64,000 nt of DNA from Ditylenchus dipsaci (lineage: Eukaryota > Nematoda > Chromadorea > Rhabditida > Anguinidae): NCBI GenBank assembly GCA_004194705.1, contig SADC01000048.1, positions 124,001 to 188,000 on the forward strand, read 5' to 3'. The notes below the pieces were generated by a model, which worked only from the letters and a program-made list of their open reading frames with translations, did not search any database and was not told the DNA's origin. Made by a program: the position numbers and the translations under genes. Below, piece after piece: positions 23,501 to 33,162 of this stretch (position 1 is its first letter; each line of letters opens with the position of its first letter).

Positions 23501-26500
23501 CTACATGCTTGTGCAAAAAATAAAAAAATTGAAAAGTAATCACCGAGAACAAGAAGTTTTTAAAATTTGACAGGAGATTCACACATTTTGACGGGTGTTT
23601 TCAATTTTAACCACAAATATTCCATTTTGCAAGTCGGGCGAATTTCGGTCAGTTTCAAAATGTAACTGAAATAAGGTACTTTTCGGCTATCGGGACCCCC
23701 AATATTTTCGCATTTTTGCAAGTTTTTGTACATCATACAGCTCTGCTTTTTCTGCTGTTTATTTTAAATAATAAATATTTTTTTGGTGTGGTGATTAAGG
23801 TGATTGTGGCTAACGAGATCATCTTAATTACCATGATTAGTATATAAAAAAGTTGGCGCTACTTGCATATACCCCCCCCCCCCAAATCAACTTTTTTTAA
23901 AATGTTCCCAAACACCCTATATCGACTCAAAATCGCCTCAGGAGTTCAAAAAAGACATTATTTTTGAGTTCTGGTTAATAAAAAATCGAGTTTCTGGACC
24001 ACCAAAAGTACCCATTTTGACCGTTTTCAAAGGGATTTCAGGCTGTATTAGGGTGGAAATAGACTAAAAAGGGGCCAATTTTGAACGGAAAGGAAGATGT
24101 TGAACATAGTTTTCTTGACTGGGGCCTACCGCATAAATAAACTCTGGTATGCATACATTTTTATGCATCCAGAGTCACTTTCGAGTGATTTGCGTCTAAG
24201 GTATGTGGGTGTGCGCATCTCAACCCCAAGCAACCAAGCCCCCTGCGCCCCGAAGGGGCGCAGGGGCTTGGTTGGGTTGGTTAGGCTTGGTTGGTTAAAG
24301 ATGCGCGCACTCACTTACCTTAGACATAATTCCGAGCAAGACTTTTAATCAAAAATGCATTTAGAGACTATTTTTGCCCAGCTCCAGTGACCAAAACATG
24401 ATAAAAGTCGAAATTCAAAAGTGCCCAAAACTCAATTTTTTATTGACCAGAACTCAAAAATAATGTCGTTTTTGAACTCCTGAGGCGATTTTGAGTCGAT
24501 ATAGGGTGTTTTAAAACACTTTTAAAAAAAGTTGATTTGGGGGGGGGTATATGCAAGTAGCGTCAAAAAGTTTTCGAAAATAGTGGGGTCCCAATAACCA
24601 AAAGAACCATTCGGTCAGAACTGAAATAAGATTTATTGTCTCATTCTCATTAGCATAAGAAAAACGAAAATTGCTGAAAATCTAATCGAAAGTTTTATTT
24701 TTGACCATTTTCTACTATTCTGTTTGTTTGTTAAGTTTAGTTTTGTCAAACGGCCATGGTTGTTGGACTAAGCCCCTCCACAACTATTTTTAGCACTTTA
24801 AGCCGGTTGGCTGAAAGAGGGCGAAAAACATTTCGGGGTCGAATTAAAGTAAAAGTTAATTTTTATTTTTATTTAAACTGTGGTTTTCAGTTCACCTATA
24901 AAAGAGTCAAAGGCAGGCTTTACAAATTTGAGATATTGCTCCAATACACCAGTGACATCCTTCCTCTTTCAGAAATGTCTCTTTCCAGTCGACGGGCCAG
25001 ACGAATATCTGAGTCTGTGTCCACAAAAACCTACAAATACAAAATAACATTTTTAAATTTAACTGAATTGTTTTCAACCTTCATGTCCATTAAATCAGCT
25101 ATTTCAGGTATATGGAAGGATAGAATACCCTCAAGATCAGAATGTCAGCTCCATACATCAGTTTGGGGTTCTTGTCTCGACTTAATTACTTCTTTTGGTG
25201 GTTTAAAATGTTTTAATTTTTTGTGAGATCAAATATCGACCTAAGATTTTTTTGTGATATTATTTTGAGAATGGTGAATCAGTCACTCTAAAACCCATAT
25301 TGAATTATTTCAAGATTGAGTTGCCGGTACTTATTTAGTTGCCCCCCCCCCCCTATTTGTTGAAAAATGACCTAAAAACACGTATTGTCCTATTTTTCTG
25401 CTCAATACAATACAAGAAAGGTTTCTAAATAGTTTCTGTTTGGCTTCAACTTCTCAAAAGCAGATGGTCTTTTAGGGTATTTAGGGTCATTTTTGGAAAT
25501 TTATCAAATTTAGGCTTAGGCAAGGGCTCCATTCCACAGGCAAAAATAGGCCAGCGTATGACCCAAATGTTTCTCAAAGTAAAAAAAGGTAAGAAAATCA
25601 CGTTTGAATCCATCCTAACATACGATAGCATACCCTTGCCTAAGCCTGAATGTGATAATTTAACAAAAAATGACCCTAAAATAGTCTAAATCAAAACCAT
25701 TAACCTTGGAGAAGTTGAAGCCAATATTTTAGAGAAAAGCTTAAATTTTCTAAACAGAAACTATTAAGAAACCTTTATTGGTAAAAGGCCATTTTGCATT
25801 TTAGACATTTGCATTTGACAATATTCGCATTCTAGCTCGACTTGCTTATTTGTTTTGTAAAAGACACTCGAAAACATAAATTTGTTGAGAGTGTGCGTGT
25901 AGAGGGTTTGTTTGAATTTGAATAACCTTTTTTAAAATGTCAGTTTAAATTGTGCAAATAAGCAAATCGAGTTAGAATGCGAATATCGTCAAATGCGAAG
26001 GTCTAGAATGCGAAACGGCCCTCCCCCTTCTTGTATTGTATTAAACATAGTACAATACATGATTTCAGGTCATTTTTCAAAAAATAGTGGGCGGGGTAGC
26101 CAACTAAATAAGTACCGAGTTACCATATTTCTTCTAAACAGCCCGATATTCTAACGTGATCGACTTTTTCCAATTTTTCAGTCTAATATTTGAGGTATGT
26201 GGGTTTGTGCAGACTACACAAAAAATTTAAGCGAAAATTCAAATCGCGGCACTTTTTAATCATATCACTGCAAAAATATTAAAATTGGTCAAAAAACTGA
26301 ACGCCCGGGTGCTAATTAGAGGAAATACGGCATGTATACCGATCTGATATGTTCTTGATTTTCGCCCAACCTTAATTACAACCAGTAAGTGGCCAACCTG
26401 TGAGTAGTGAAGTCGTAAACAGGCACTTCCACGGATTTGCCGTCTCTCAGTCGAAGCAAAGTTTGATAAAGCAGGTCAAAGTCGAATGCATCGGGTGGTC

Positions 26501-26972
26501 AAAGTTGTATTGTTGGTGGGCAGCCAAGTCATGCTGCTCTTCATTCAAAACCTGAATTCAACTCTCAATCAAGATTTCGAGGCAGCTAAATAACCTTGTA
26601 GAAGGAATCCATGCTAAGCACAGTGACCCAGGGCATTTCCAACCTCTCGATTATGCTTTGTGCGACAGTTGTCTTGCCAGAAGCTGACCCTCCACAAATA
26701 CCAATCAAATAAGACTTCTTGAGCCGTTTGCCGGCCCGATCGTACCATGGTGGTCGGCCCTTGGTGTAGACCTTTCTGCCACTTTCAGTGGTCATAAAGT
26801 GGTCTTCACTTTTGGAGCCCGATATTGTTCTACTGCGTCTAGCAGCCACAGCTTTGGCTGTGTTGTTAGAGGAAGCAAAGGTGGTGGATTGGATTGATTG
26901 GTTGATGCAGCTGCAGTAGCAGCTTCGCCCCCATTGCACGCTTCCCTCTTCCCATCCATGCGACGACTGGAT
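17515..26972 (-). CDS. UCKL1: Uridine-cytidine kinase-like 1
   Basis: Cytosolic enzyme of pyrimidine salvage: an N-terminal uridine/cytidine kinase that phosphorylates nucleosides with ATP, and a C-terminal uracil-phosphoribosyltransferase-like domain. Exons, 5' to 3': 26972-26595, 26551-26398, 25180-25079, 25030-24896, 22111-22008, 21962-21701, 18256-18034, 17976-17915, 17866-17637, 17589-17515; junction phases agree throughout. Landmarks: GRPPWYD, P-loop [94 protein letters not shown]. The likely start is the ATG at 26959, in a frame that meets the kinase frame only if one base is added. Single bases also seem to be missing near 26494, 25133, 24959, 22027 and 17668. If the last is a true loss, translation ends at a TAG at the end of the ninth exon; if not, an acidic tail leads into the tenth. 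Introns of 2.8 and 3.4 kb hold most of the transposons between 18 and 25 kb. Confidence 0.93.
18375..18655. repeat. Inverted GGCACCGG repeats
   Basis: GGCACCAAAGATAGTGATCGGCACCG on the left and GGCACCGGTGCTAAATTTGGCACC on the right flank an AT-rich core. Probably a hAT-type MITE inside a UCKL1 intron. Confidence 0.5.
18700..18835 (-). repeat. tRNA-derived SINE
   Basis: Minus strand: ATACGCATCACCTATCACC, then the B box GGTTCAAATCC, then a tail ending TAGTAAATTCACTGAC. It matches the two halves at 14415-14455 and 15426-15500. A recognisable A box is lacking. Confidence 0.65.
19910..20454 (+). pseudogene. piggyBac transposase remnant
   Basis: Two pieces of an eroded piggyBac-type transposase. 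The first (about 19900-20000) is an acidic N-terminal segment ([10 protein letters not shown], then DDDYVEKRQ). The second (about 20263-20454) is the C-terminal cysteine-rich tail: RPRCAL, then MCKKCGVGL and KSLKVFH, ending at TAA. The spacing of C-x-x-C and a final histidine suits the piggyBac zinc-binding tail, with one or two cysteines lost. The DDD core is gone, and a palindrome (about 20162-20277, CATAATTTTATGACA arms) separates the pieces. It could be the relic of the source of the TTAA MITEs. Confidence 0.65.
21125..21243. mobile_element. TTAA palindromic MITE, 119 bp
   Basis: A near-perfect hairpin with ends TTAAAGGACCATACTTGTTG. The arms read GATGCAAATGAGAATTTGAC and complement, around a GCGCGC centre. 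Confidence 0.9.
22495..23346. mobile_element. hAT-like element with GTACCAAATTTACTTTTT arrays
   Basis: Ends GGGCAATACTTTTTT and AAAAAAGTATTGCCC, with TTTCTAAT on both sides (7-8 bp duplication). Left array of GTACCAAATTTACTTTTTT units; the right end has diverged copies. Confidence 0.75.
22744..22944. mobile_element. TTAA palindromic MITE, 201 bp
   Basis: Same ends as the element at 21125-21243 (TTAAAGGACCATACTTGTTG), but with a longer CTCTTTCGCCTC-type centre shared with the MITE at 5144-5343. It links the CCATAC and CCATTGCC subfamilies. Confidence 0.9.
23850..24575. mobile_element. Foldback repeat, family B copy 1
   Basis: Outer arms CGCTACTTGCATATACCCCCC, then AACACCCTATATCGACTC, then TCAGGAGTTCAAAAAAGAC, all mirrored on the right. 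The core is a GCCCCCTGCGCCCC / GGGGCGCAGGGGC stem with flanking GTATGTGGGTGTGCGC. Other copies: 30420-30690, 45060-45460, 45660-45970, and half a copy at 9550-9640. It lies in a UCKL1 intron. Confidence 0.8.
25318..26123. mobile_element. Inverted-repeat element in UCKL1 intron 2
   Basis: Arms GTTGCCGGTACTTATTTAGTTG and CAACTAAATAAGTACCGAGTTAC, followed inward by a poly-C run and TTGAAAAATGACCT / AGGTCATTTTTCAA. An inner palindrome (about 25425-25775) has TTTCTAAATAGTTTCTGTTT arms. Confidence 0.75.
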
Positions 26973-27099
26973 CTACAATTAATAATTCTAATAAATAATA
27001 TTTCCTTTTGAAAAGACACAGTGAAGTATTTTAGAACGTTTTTTATTTGGTTCAACTCAAGATTTAAAGTATCCAAAAAGGTTTTGAAAATAATAATTA

Positions 27100-27740
27100 C
27101 AGTCGAACTTCGATTTAACGACACCCTATTTTCAAAAAGGGGTGTCGTTAAATCGAGGGTCATGCGTCATTTCAGCAAAATTATTATTATTATTGTTTAT
27201 GAAAAATGATCGGTAAAATCGGAATCCTTGCGATATTTTAGACTAGACTGACAAATCACAACTCATTAAAAACTTCGAAAATTGAAGTAAAAAAGTGTCG
27301 GACCCTAAGTGGGAACGGTAAAATATCAACTGGCATCCATTTCAACTGGCAACCATTGAAACTTTTGATTAAAAATCGACAATTTTGACAGTAAAAGTTT
27401 TCGGAAAGTTATTCCTAATACCAAAATCTCTTCCTGAATCCGAATCTGTTGAGATCAGGTCCGAAAAATTTCGGGAAGCTGAGATATCTTTTAAAGTAGG
27501 GAAGTGGTCCAAATTTTCTGTGTGGTCTACTCAAAATATCAATATCTCAGCTTCCTGAAATTTTTCGGACCTGATCTCAACGGATTCGATTCAGGAAAGA
27601 TTTTGGTATTAGTAATAACTTTCCGAAAACTTTTACTGTCAAAATTGTTGATTTTTAATCAAAAGTTTCAATGGTTGCCAGTTGAAATGGATGCCAGTTG
27701 AATGCCGTTCGGTAGGAACGAACTTTTCGAGGTTCAACTG
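27100..27740. mobile_element. Tigger-like MITE with inserted palindrome
   Basis: Ends CAGTCGAACTTCGATTTAACG and CGAGGTTCAACTG inside TA. Within it, 27318-27705 is a separate long palindrome (arms CATCCATTTCAACTGGCAACC and complement). Confidence 0.8.
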
Positions 27741-28451
27741 TATTGTAAACCTATAAAAAATATTGGCAACTTTTGGTGCAATTTTTTTTTGTTTTTCCTT
27801 TAATTTTCTAAACGTTCTCTAAAAGTAATAACATTATCATATAGCCCTCGATTTTAGTTTTTAACAATGTGTTATTTAGTGCAACATTTTTGTAAAATGC
27901 AGGTTAAAGAGATAAAAGTATGAACTAAATCGTTTGCTTGACTTGGTCCATACTCTAACATTTTTTGCACTACACTTTTTAAAGATATTGCACTAAATAA
28001 ATACCTCATCAGAAAATAGAACCGCGGGGCTATATAATTCTTTTATGGCAACAAGTCAATTTGTGAAGTTTGCGCAAAATGCACACCGAAGTAAAATTTT
28101 CAAGCCACCCTTTGACGACGGATTGATCTGATTTTTTTGGTAGCAGTTTCTATCATTTATGATAACTTGATCCTAAAAAAATCAGCTCAATCCATAGTCA
28201 AAAAGTGTGTCAAAAAAGTTTTCCTCCGGCGGAAATTTCGCACGAATTTTACAAAAATTTATTATTTTCAAAAAAATTAGAAAATTTAAAAAAAAGCAAA
28301 AAAATGTCAATTTGTGGTAAGTAAGTGTTTTTGCGCGAGAAAAAATTTTGTGTTTAAAAATTTAAGGAGACCCAGTGTCTGTCGAAAAAATTTTATTTTT
28401 ATGATACACAAAATCTTAGCACTCCTATCCAAAACCCACCCTTACTAGTAG

Positions 28452-28727
28452 ATTTAAATCTGCTGGCGACCACTATTCGGTTTGGAACAGCTTCGTCAGA
28501 TCCAGATCTACACACTCCTTCCTCTCCTTGTTGGTCCAACAGTGGCTGTGATACAGTCAACACTGGTTGTTGGGCTAGTTCAACCAACTGTTCCCTACCT
28601 CCCAATACAGTCACATCTTCTAGTGCTGAATGGTTCTCGCCGTCTGCATCTCTGCTGTGCTCCACTATATGCACATGGCGCCCTGCCTCCTGGCTCCTCC
28701 TCCCCGCTGCTGCTGGTTAGATGGCAT
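28452..28727 (-). CDS. Candidate 5' exon upstream of UCKL1
   Basis: An open frame on the UCKL1 strand starting at an ATG at 28727 (MPSNQQQRG), continuing after one added base near the GGGG run at about 28702, and ending at a good donor, A|GTAAGG. The peptide is polar and acidic (VEHSRDADGENHSALEDV, LLDQQGEEG), like a disordered N-terminus. It may be the first coding exon of UCKL1, but the donor phase does not join the 26972 acceptor without another indel. It could also belong to a separate short transcript. Confidence 0.4.
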
Positions 28728-28739
28728 GGAGATAGATGA

Positions 28740-29445
28740 ATAAGGGGTGGCCAACTGGCTTTCCCACTGAAATCAATGTTTTGTTAAAACAACACCAGTT
28801 TCACGACAAAAATGGGATTATTTAGATGGGAGAGTGGGAGATAATCTTTCTTTTTTTGCTAATGTTTGTGAGTGCGTGTGTTTAAGTCTAGTTTAATCAC
28901 CAATAATATGTAGTAGTAGTTGGAAAGGCTAAGACATTTTAGACATGAATGGAATAGCCCTTTGCCATGTCTATACAATAGCAACTAAAGGTCTGGTGGA
29001 CGGACATACACACTCATTGTGTACCCCTTTTCAATCAGCACAGAAGAGACTACACAACGTGTGAACAAAAATTTCGGCTTCTTTCTTTCATTGATCGAAT
29101 AGGTTTCATTTTCAGACGTTTGTTTATTTACAAGAAAAGATGCAAACAGTAGTTTTGTGATGTGAAATACAGAAATCGGTATTGCGGTATTTACACATTT
29201 TGACAAACTTTTTAAGTGAAAAATAAAAAGCTGAAAATTTTAGAGTGTGTATGTCCCTTTTTATTTATTTATTAATTGTTTTTCACTTTTTGTTCTTCAT
29301 TCAAAAAATTCTCACGACTGATAGTCTGCGGTCCAATTAACCATTTTTGGTATATTAGACCAATAAGCACATCATTTTTTGTTTCTCGGCTTTTTAATTT
29401 AAACGGATCGAAAATTTCGGCTGACCGATGTCTTCATTTGGGACC
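28740..29445. other. No gene recognised; region 5' of UCKL1
   Basis: No conserved coding frame and no clear transposon ends. This may include the UCKL1 promoter; I see no decisive promoter motif. Confidence 0.35.
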
Positions 29446-31068
29446 CTTAATACTAGGCTTGGGATTTGGAGTCCCGGCGGGATTCGGGATCGGGATTCCA
29501 AAAATTTTCGGGATTTGGGATTCCCGCCAGGAGAATCCCGGGAATCCCGCGAGATTCGGGATTTTTCCAAAAAACCGCAAAGTGAATATTAAAAAAAAAA
29601 TTCTTGTATTATATGGAACAAAATTGCTTTTGGGGCTTTAGTTTAACTTACCGTGTTAACTTAAACGGTATCTTACTGGTAAATTATCACGGCCGGTAAA
29701 ATTTACCAACTACCGGTAAGTAGAATTGGCTGTACAGTTAACTTTGGCTTGTACAATTAACTTAGCTTGTACAGTTAACTGCAGCTCGTATAGTTAATTC
29801 AAACTTGTACAGTTTATTGTGTAGTTAACTATATAGTTGAAGTGGCCGTAGTAAAGTAAAATTTAAACTTTTTCCTTTTACGAAATCGTTCGGCAAAGTC
29901 GAAATTCTTATGATAAAGTCGAAATTCTTAAGGCAAAGTCGAAATTCTTATGATTTTGGGAATCAATTTGTGCTGACTACTATGGTAAAAAATTTAAACA
30001 GTTAAGTCAAAATGGGTCGCACCCGACTAGGCAACGAACATGAAAAAAGGGTTTTATATTAGGAGTGCACTGTAAAATGATAAGAGCTGTTTTGGTGAAT
30101 GCTGCGTTCCACATCTTTTTTAACACTATACGGAACATCATGAAAACATTGTAACCGCCTTAAAAAAGCGATTTATCAAATCTCGGGATTTTGGCACTTA
30201 TTGGGTGGGGGCGGGTTTTCACTTATATAATAAAAGTGTTTAAATGACTACTAAGTAATTTTTATATGCTTAAAACGATGAAAAAGTTATTTTCTGACAT
30301 TTTTCCACACAAAAATAGATTTTAAGAAAAAAAAATTTTTTGACTGAAATTCGACTTTTTGCCTTGGTCCCCAAGGCAATCCAAACTGAAAGCGTACTGG
30401 ATACCACAAAAAGATGGAATTTGAACATAGTTTTGTTGACTGGGGCCTACCGCATAAAGAAACTCTGGTATGCATACATTTTTATGCATCCAGAGTCACT
30501 TACGAGTGATTTGCGTCTAAGGTATGTGGGTGTGCGCATCTTAACCCAAGCAACCAAGCCCCCTGCGCCCCGAAGGGGGCGCAGGGGGCTTGGTCGGTTA
30601 GAGATGCGCGCAATCACTTACCTTAGACATAATTCCGAGCAAGACTCTTGATTAAAAATGCATAAAGAGACTCTTTTGCCCAGCTCCAGTGACCAAAACG
30701 GGTAGTAGATACCTTAACACAAGGAAATTTGCCTTGGTCCCCAAGGCAAAAAGTCAAAAAAAAATTTTCCAAAAATACCATTTCTTGTGTGGAAAAATGT
30801 TAGAAATTGACTTTCTTATCGTTTAAGCATATAAATATTACTTAAGAGTCGTTTAAACACTATTTTTAAATAAGTGAAACCCCCCCCCCCCCAACCCAAT
30901 AAGTTCGGGATTTTTTCGGAATTTAAATAAAAACAAAAAATGGACCGGCGGGATTCGGGATTTAGCTTTTGAGCCGGCGGGATTCGGGATCGGGATTTAA
31001 AAAATTTTCGGGATTCCCAAACGGGAATCCGGTGGGCTTCCCGTCCCGTCCCCAAGCCTACTTAATAC
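29446..31068. mobile_element. hAT element with GGGATTCGGGATCGGGATT arrays
   Basis: Body 29454-31060 with ends TAGGCTTGGGA and TCCCCAAGCCTA and an exact 8 bp duplication CTTAATAC (29446-29453, 31061-31068). Both subterminal regions repeat GGCGGGATTCGGGAT in inverted orientation. Inside are a GCCTTGGTCCCCAAGGC inverted pair and a family B foldback (30420-30690). A diverged relative is at about 53165-53275. Confidence 0.9.
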
Positions 31069-31699
31069 CAATGTTCAAAATATTGGGAATCCAAAATGCA
31101 CAATTTTGGGACATAGGGTTACAAGTCCAAACTTTTCAAGTAAAAATAAAAAAGTGTAAAATAATTGATGGAAAAATAATTGAATCTAAAATTTTCACGT
31201 ATTTAATTTCACTCAGAAAGTTTGTCAAAATGTAAGGAAAATAACGTAAGGAATAAAACGTAAGGAAAATAACCGAATACTGTATTGAATGAAATACTAA
31301 ACCGGAGTAAAAAATATAACTAAAAAATTTTTTTGGATTTTAATGCCAGAAAAATGTACTTTCATCATAAAACCGACATTTTGTTCTATCTCGAAAAATT
31401 TTGTATCACGATCTTTCTTTTTGCTAGTTTTTTATGTATAAAAATGTGACCCATGTGTATGTGTGACCTTGGATTGTTTACTGATTTTAGCGTTCACAAA
31501 AATTATTACAAACATTTTCTTCTTCCTCTCCGAAATAAAAAAAACCATAGATTGAAGAAAGAGCAAACAAACAAAAGTCTAGAAATCTTATTCAATCCAA
31601 AACTTCGTTGCTGTTGCACAATTTACTTAAATACAAACATGGAATATATAGAAATGAATTGAATGTGTTCCTTTTGGACATGTGTACTAATATTTAATG

Positions 31700-31978
31700 C
31701 GACAAATCAATAGTTGCCTTTTCACGACGCCTTTTTATTTGTTGGTCCAACAAGGTCCTATCACAAATAAACAATAAAAAAGGTCTATGAGTGATAGATA
31801 AATTACCTTCCGCTGACACTAAAAATAAAAAGGAATGATAAAAATCAAACTGAAAATGAAAAGCAAACAAAATTTTTTGGTATAGCAAAGTAAAGCAATT
31901 ATGCCGAGTTAATTTAGGCTTCAAAGATTGCGTTTTATACGAAATTTCATTCAAATTGGCGCCATTTAGTGTTGGCAT
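31700..31978 (-). CDS. Possible small gene, head to head with 32197 gene
   Basis: Weak model: an ATG at 31978 (MPTLNGANLNEISYK), a tiny middle exon, and a last exon with TLLDQQIKRRREKATIDLSH before a stop near 31700. The last piece is strongly charged and flanked by a good acceptor. No family is recognised. The exon joins are uncertain and this could be chance. Confidence 0.25.
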
Positions 31979-32196
31979 TTAAAAATATTTTCTGCAAGAC
32001 GCTTTTCAAACTTTGTTTTTTCCGTACTTTTTGGGACATGCACTTGCGAGTTTGTGTTAAAATATTTTCTGCTGTAAAAAATTGCGAGGAATGGTTTCTG
32101 TCTTTCCTCGCTGAGTTGCTTATATTGTACTTTTTTAGTGTGCTCGCGTTACGTCTCAAAGTCTTTGTTTCCAATCAGAAGTATTTGAAGAAAGAA

Positions 32197-32598
32197 ATGT
32201 TCCGAATTCCTGGAGCCGCTCCGCCTCCTCCTCAAAGACGCCCTCCCAGTAATAAGTTCGCTCGGTTCTTTCACGATGTCTATTACGATCCGCTGCAGTG
32301 GTTAGTTTAATTTTAATCATTATCAGTTTTTCTATGCTCGTCATTCACCGCATTTTTACAAGAGAGTAGTTGAAAACATTGGCTCATATAAGCTCTGTTG
32401 TATTTTTCTAATAAGCTGGATTTTTCTAATAAGCTGGCTTGTCCTGATAGTTTCAAAATTTTGATAAAGTTTTTTGATCACTAATCAATCATTTTCAGGG
32501 GTCTTGTCAAGGGTGCCACAGCTTTCGTCCTAGGAGTCTTTGTTGCTCGCCAAATTTCTGAGCAGTTGACCATTGATGAGCTCGCCAGCAAAATATGA
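32197..32598 (+). CDS. Small single-pass membrane protein, 67 aa
   Basis: Two exons (32197-32300, 32499-32598) joined in phase across a 198 nt GT...AG intron. The N-terminus is proline-rich (GAAPPPPQRRPP) and is followed by an aromatic amphipathic stretch (FARFFHDVYYDPLQW). A hydrophobic segment around residues 38-52 (GATAFVLGVFVA) precedes a short acidic tail (SEQLTIDELASKI). Length and layout resemble small mitochondrial inner- or outer-membrane subunits, but I do not recognise the family. An AATAAA lies about 100 nt after the stop, so the transcript is short and self-contained. It ends about 560 nt before MFSD5 on the same strand. Confidence 0.75.
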
Positions 32599-32699
32599 AA
32601 GCTATTTCCAGTTGTTGGTGTTACAAAGAAATAGAACTCAGTTTAGATGTCACATTTATGTTGTTCCTTGTTGTCGGGGTTTTGTGCGCAGCGAATTCG

Positions 32700-32705
32700 A
32701 ATAAA
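32700..32705 (+). terminator. Poly(A) signal AATAAA
   Basis: Canonical AATAAA 102 nt downstream of the stop of the 67-residue gene. Confidence 0.6.
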
Positions 32706-33162
32706 GTTATTGTCGTGTATTTGTGTTCCTTTATTAGCACCAAAACTCGATTTTGTATTAAATTATTCCAGTAGAGCTGGGAACACTTCTCGAGCACATC
32801 AGTCCCCTCTTGTATCTAGCCTTTGCGCAGCTCTTATCTGACTAGGGCATCAGTTCCTTTTCTAATTTCCTTGTAGTTGAAGAGGGTGGTAGAAGTTCTG
32901 CTTGATCTCATTTTTTCTGTAGTGTCGTTTTTCAAACTAGTGTTTTGCGACGTGGTATTCAGCCTGCAGAGAAAAGGTTATTTTGCAGTTGTATTTACCT
33001 TTTTGCGAAATATTTACTTTCGTCATCAAATAATTTCCATAACTAACTATCACTGTCTACTAATATATTTTCGCTGGGTGCATTATTATTTACTCATCGG
33101 TCGAAAAGCAATCAAAACTGTAGTGCTTTATAAAGCTGTATTTGTCTCTATTTCCATCAGTC

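Larger units (their letters stand above)
22375..23615. mobile_element. Nested inverted-repeat complex, outer element
   Basis: The outer arms (22375-22500 and about 23465-23615) are inverted copies: GTGAAAACTCCCGTCAAAATG, GCATGTAGCTCTGAATCTCTAG. Inside is a second element (22495-23346), inside that a TTAA MITE (22744-22944), and next to it another palindrome (22945-23185, GGTTTTTGGGGGTTTGCTAACG arms). Confidence 0.75.

Noticed and set aside
24756..25226. 156-codon plus-strand frame
   Set aside because: It is the shadow of UCKL1 exons 3 and 4 on the opposite strand plus repeat sequence.
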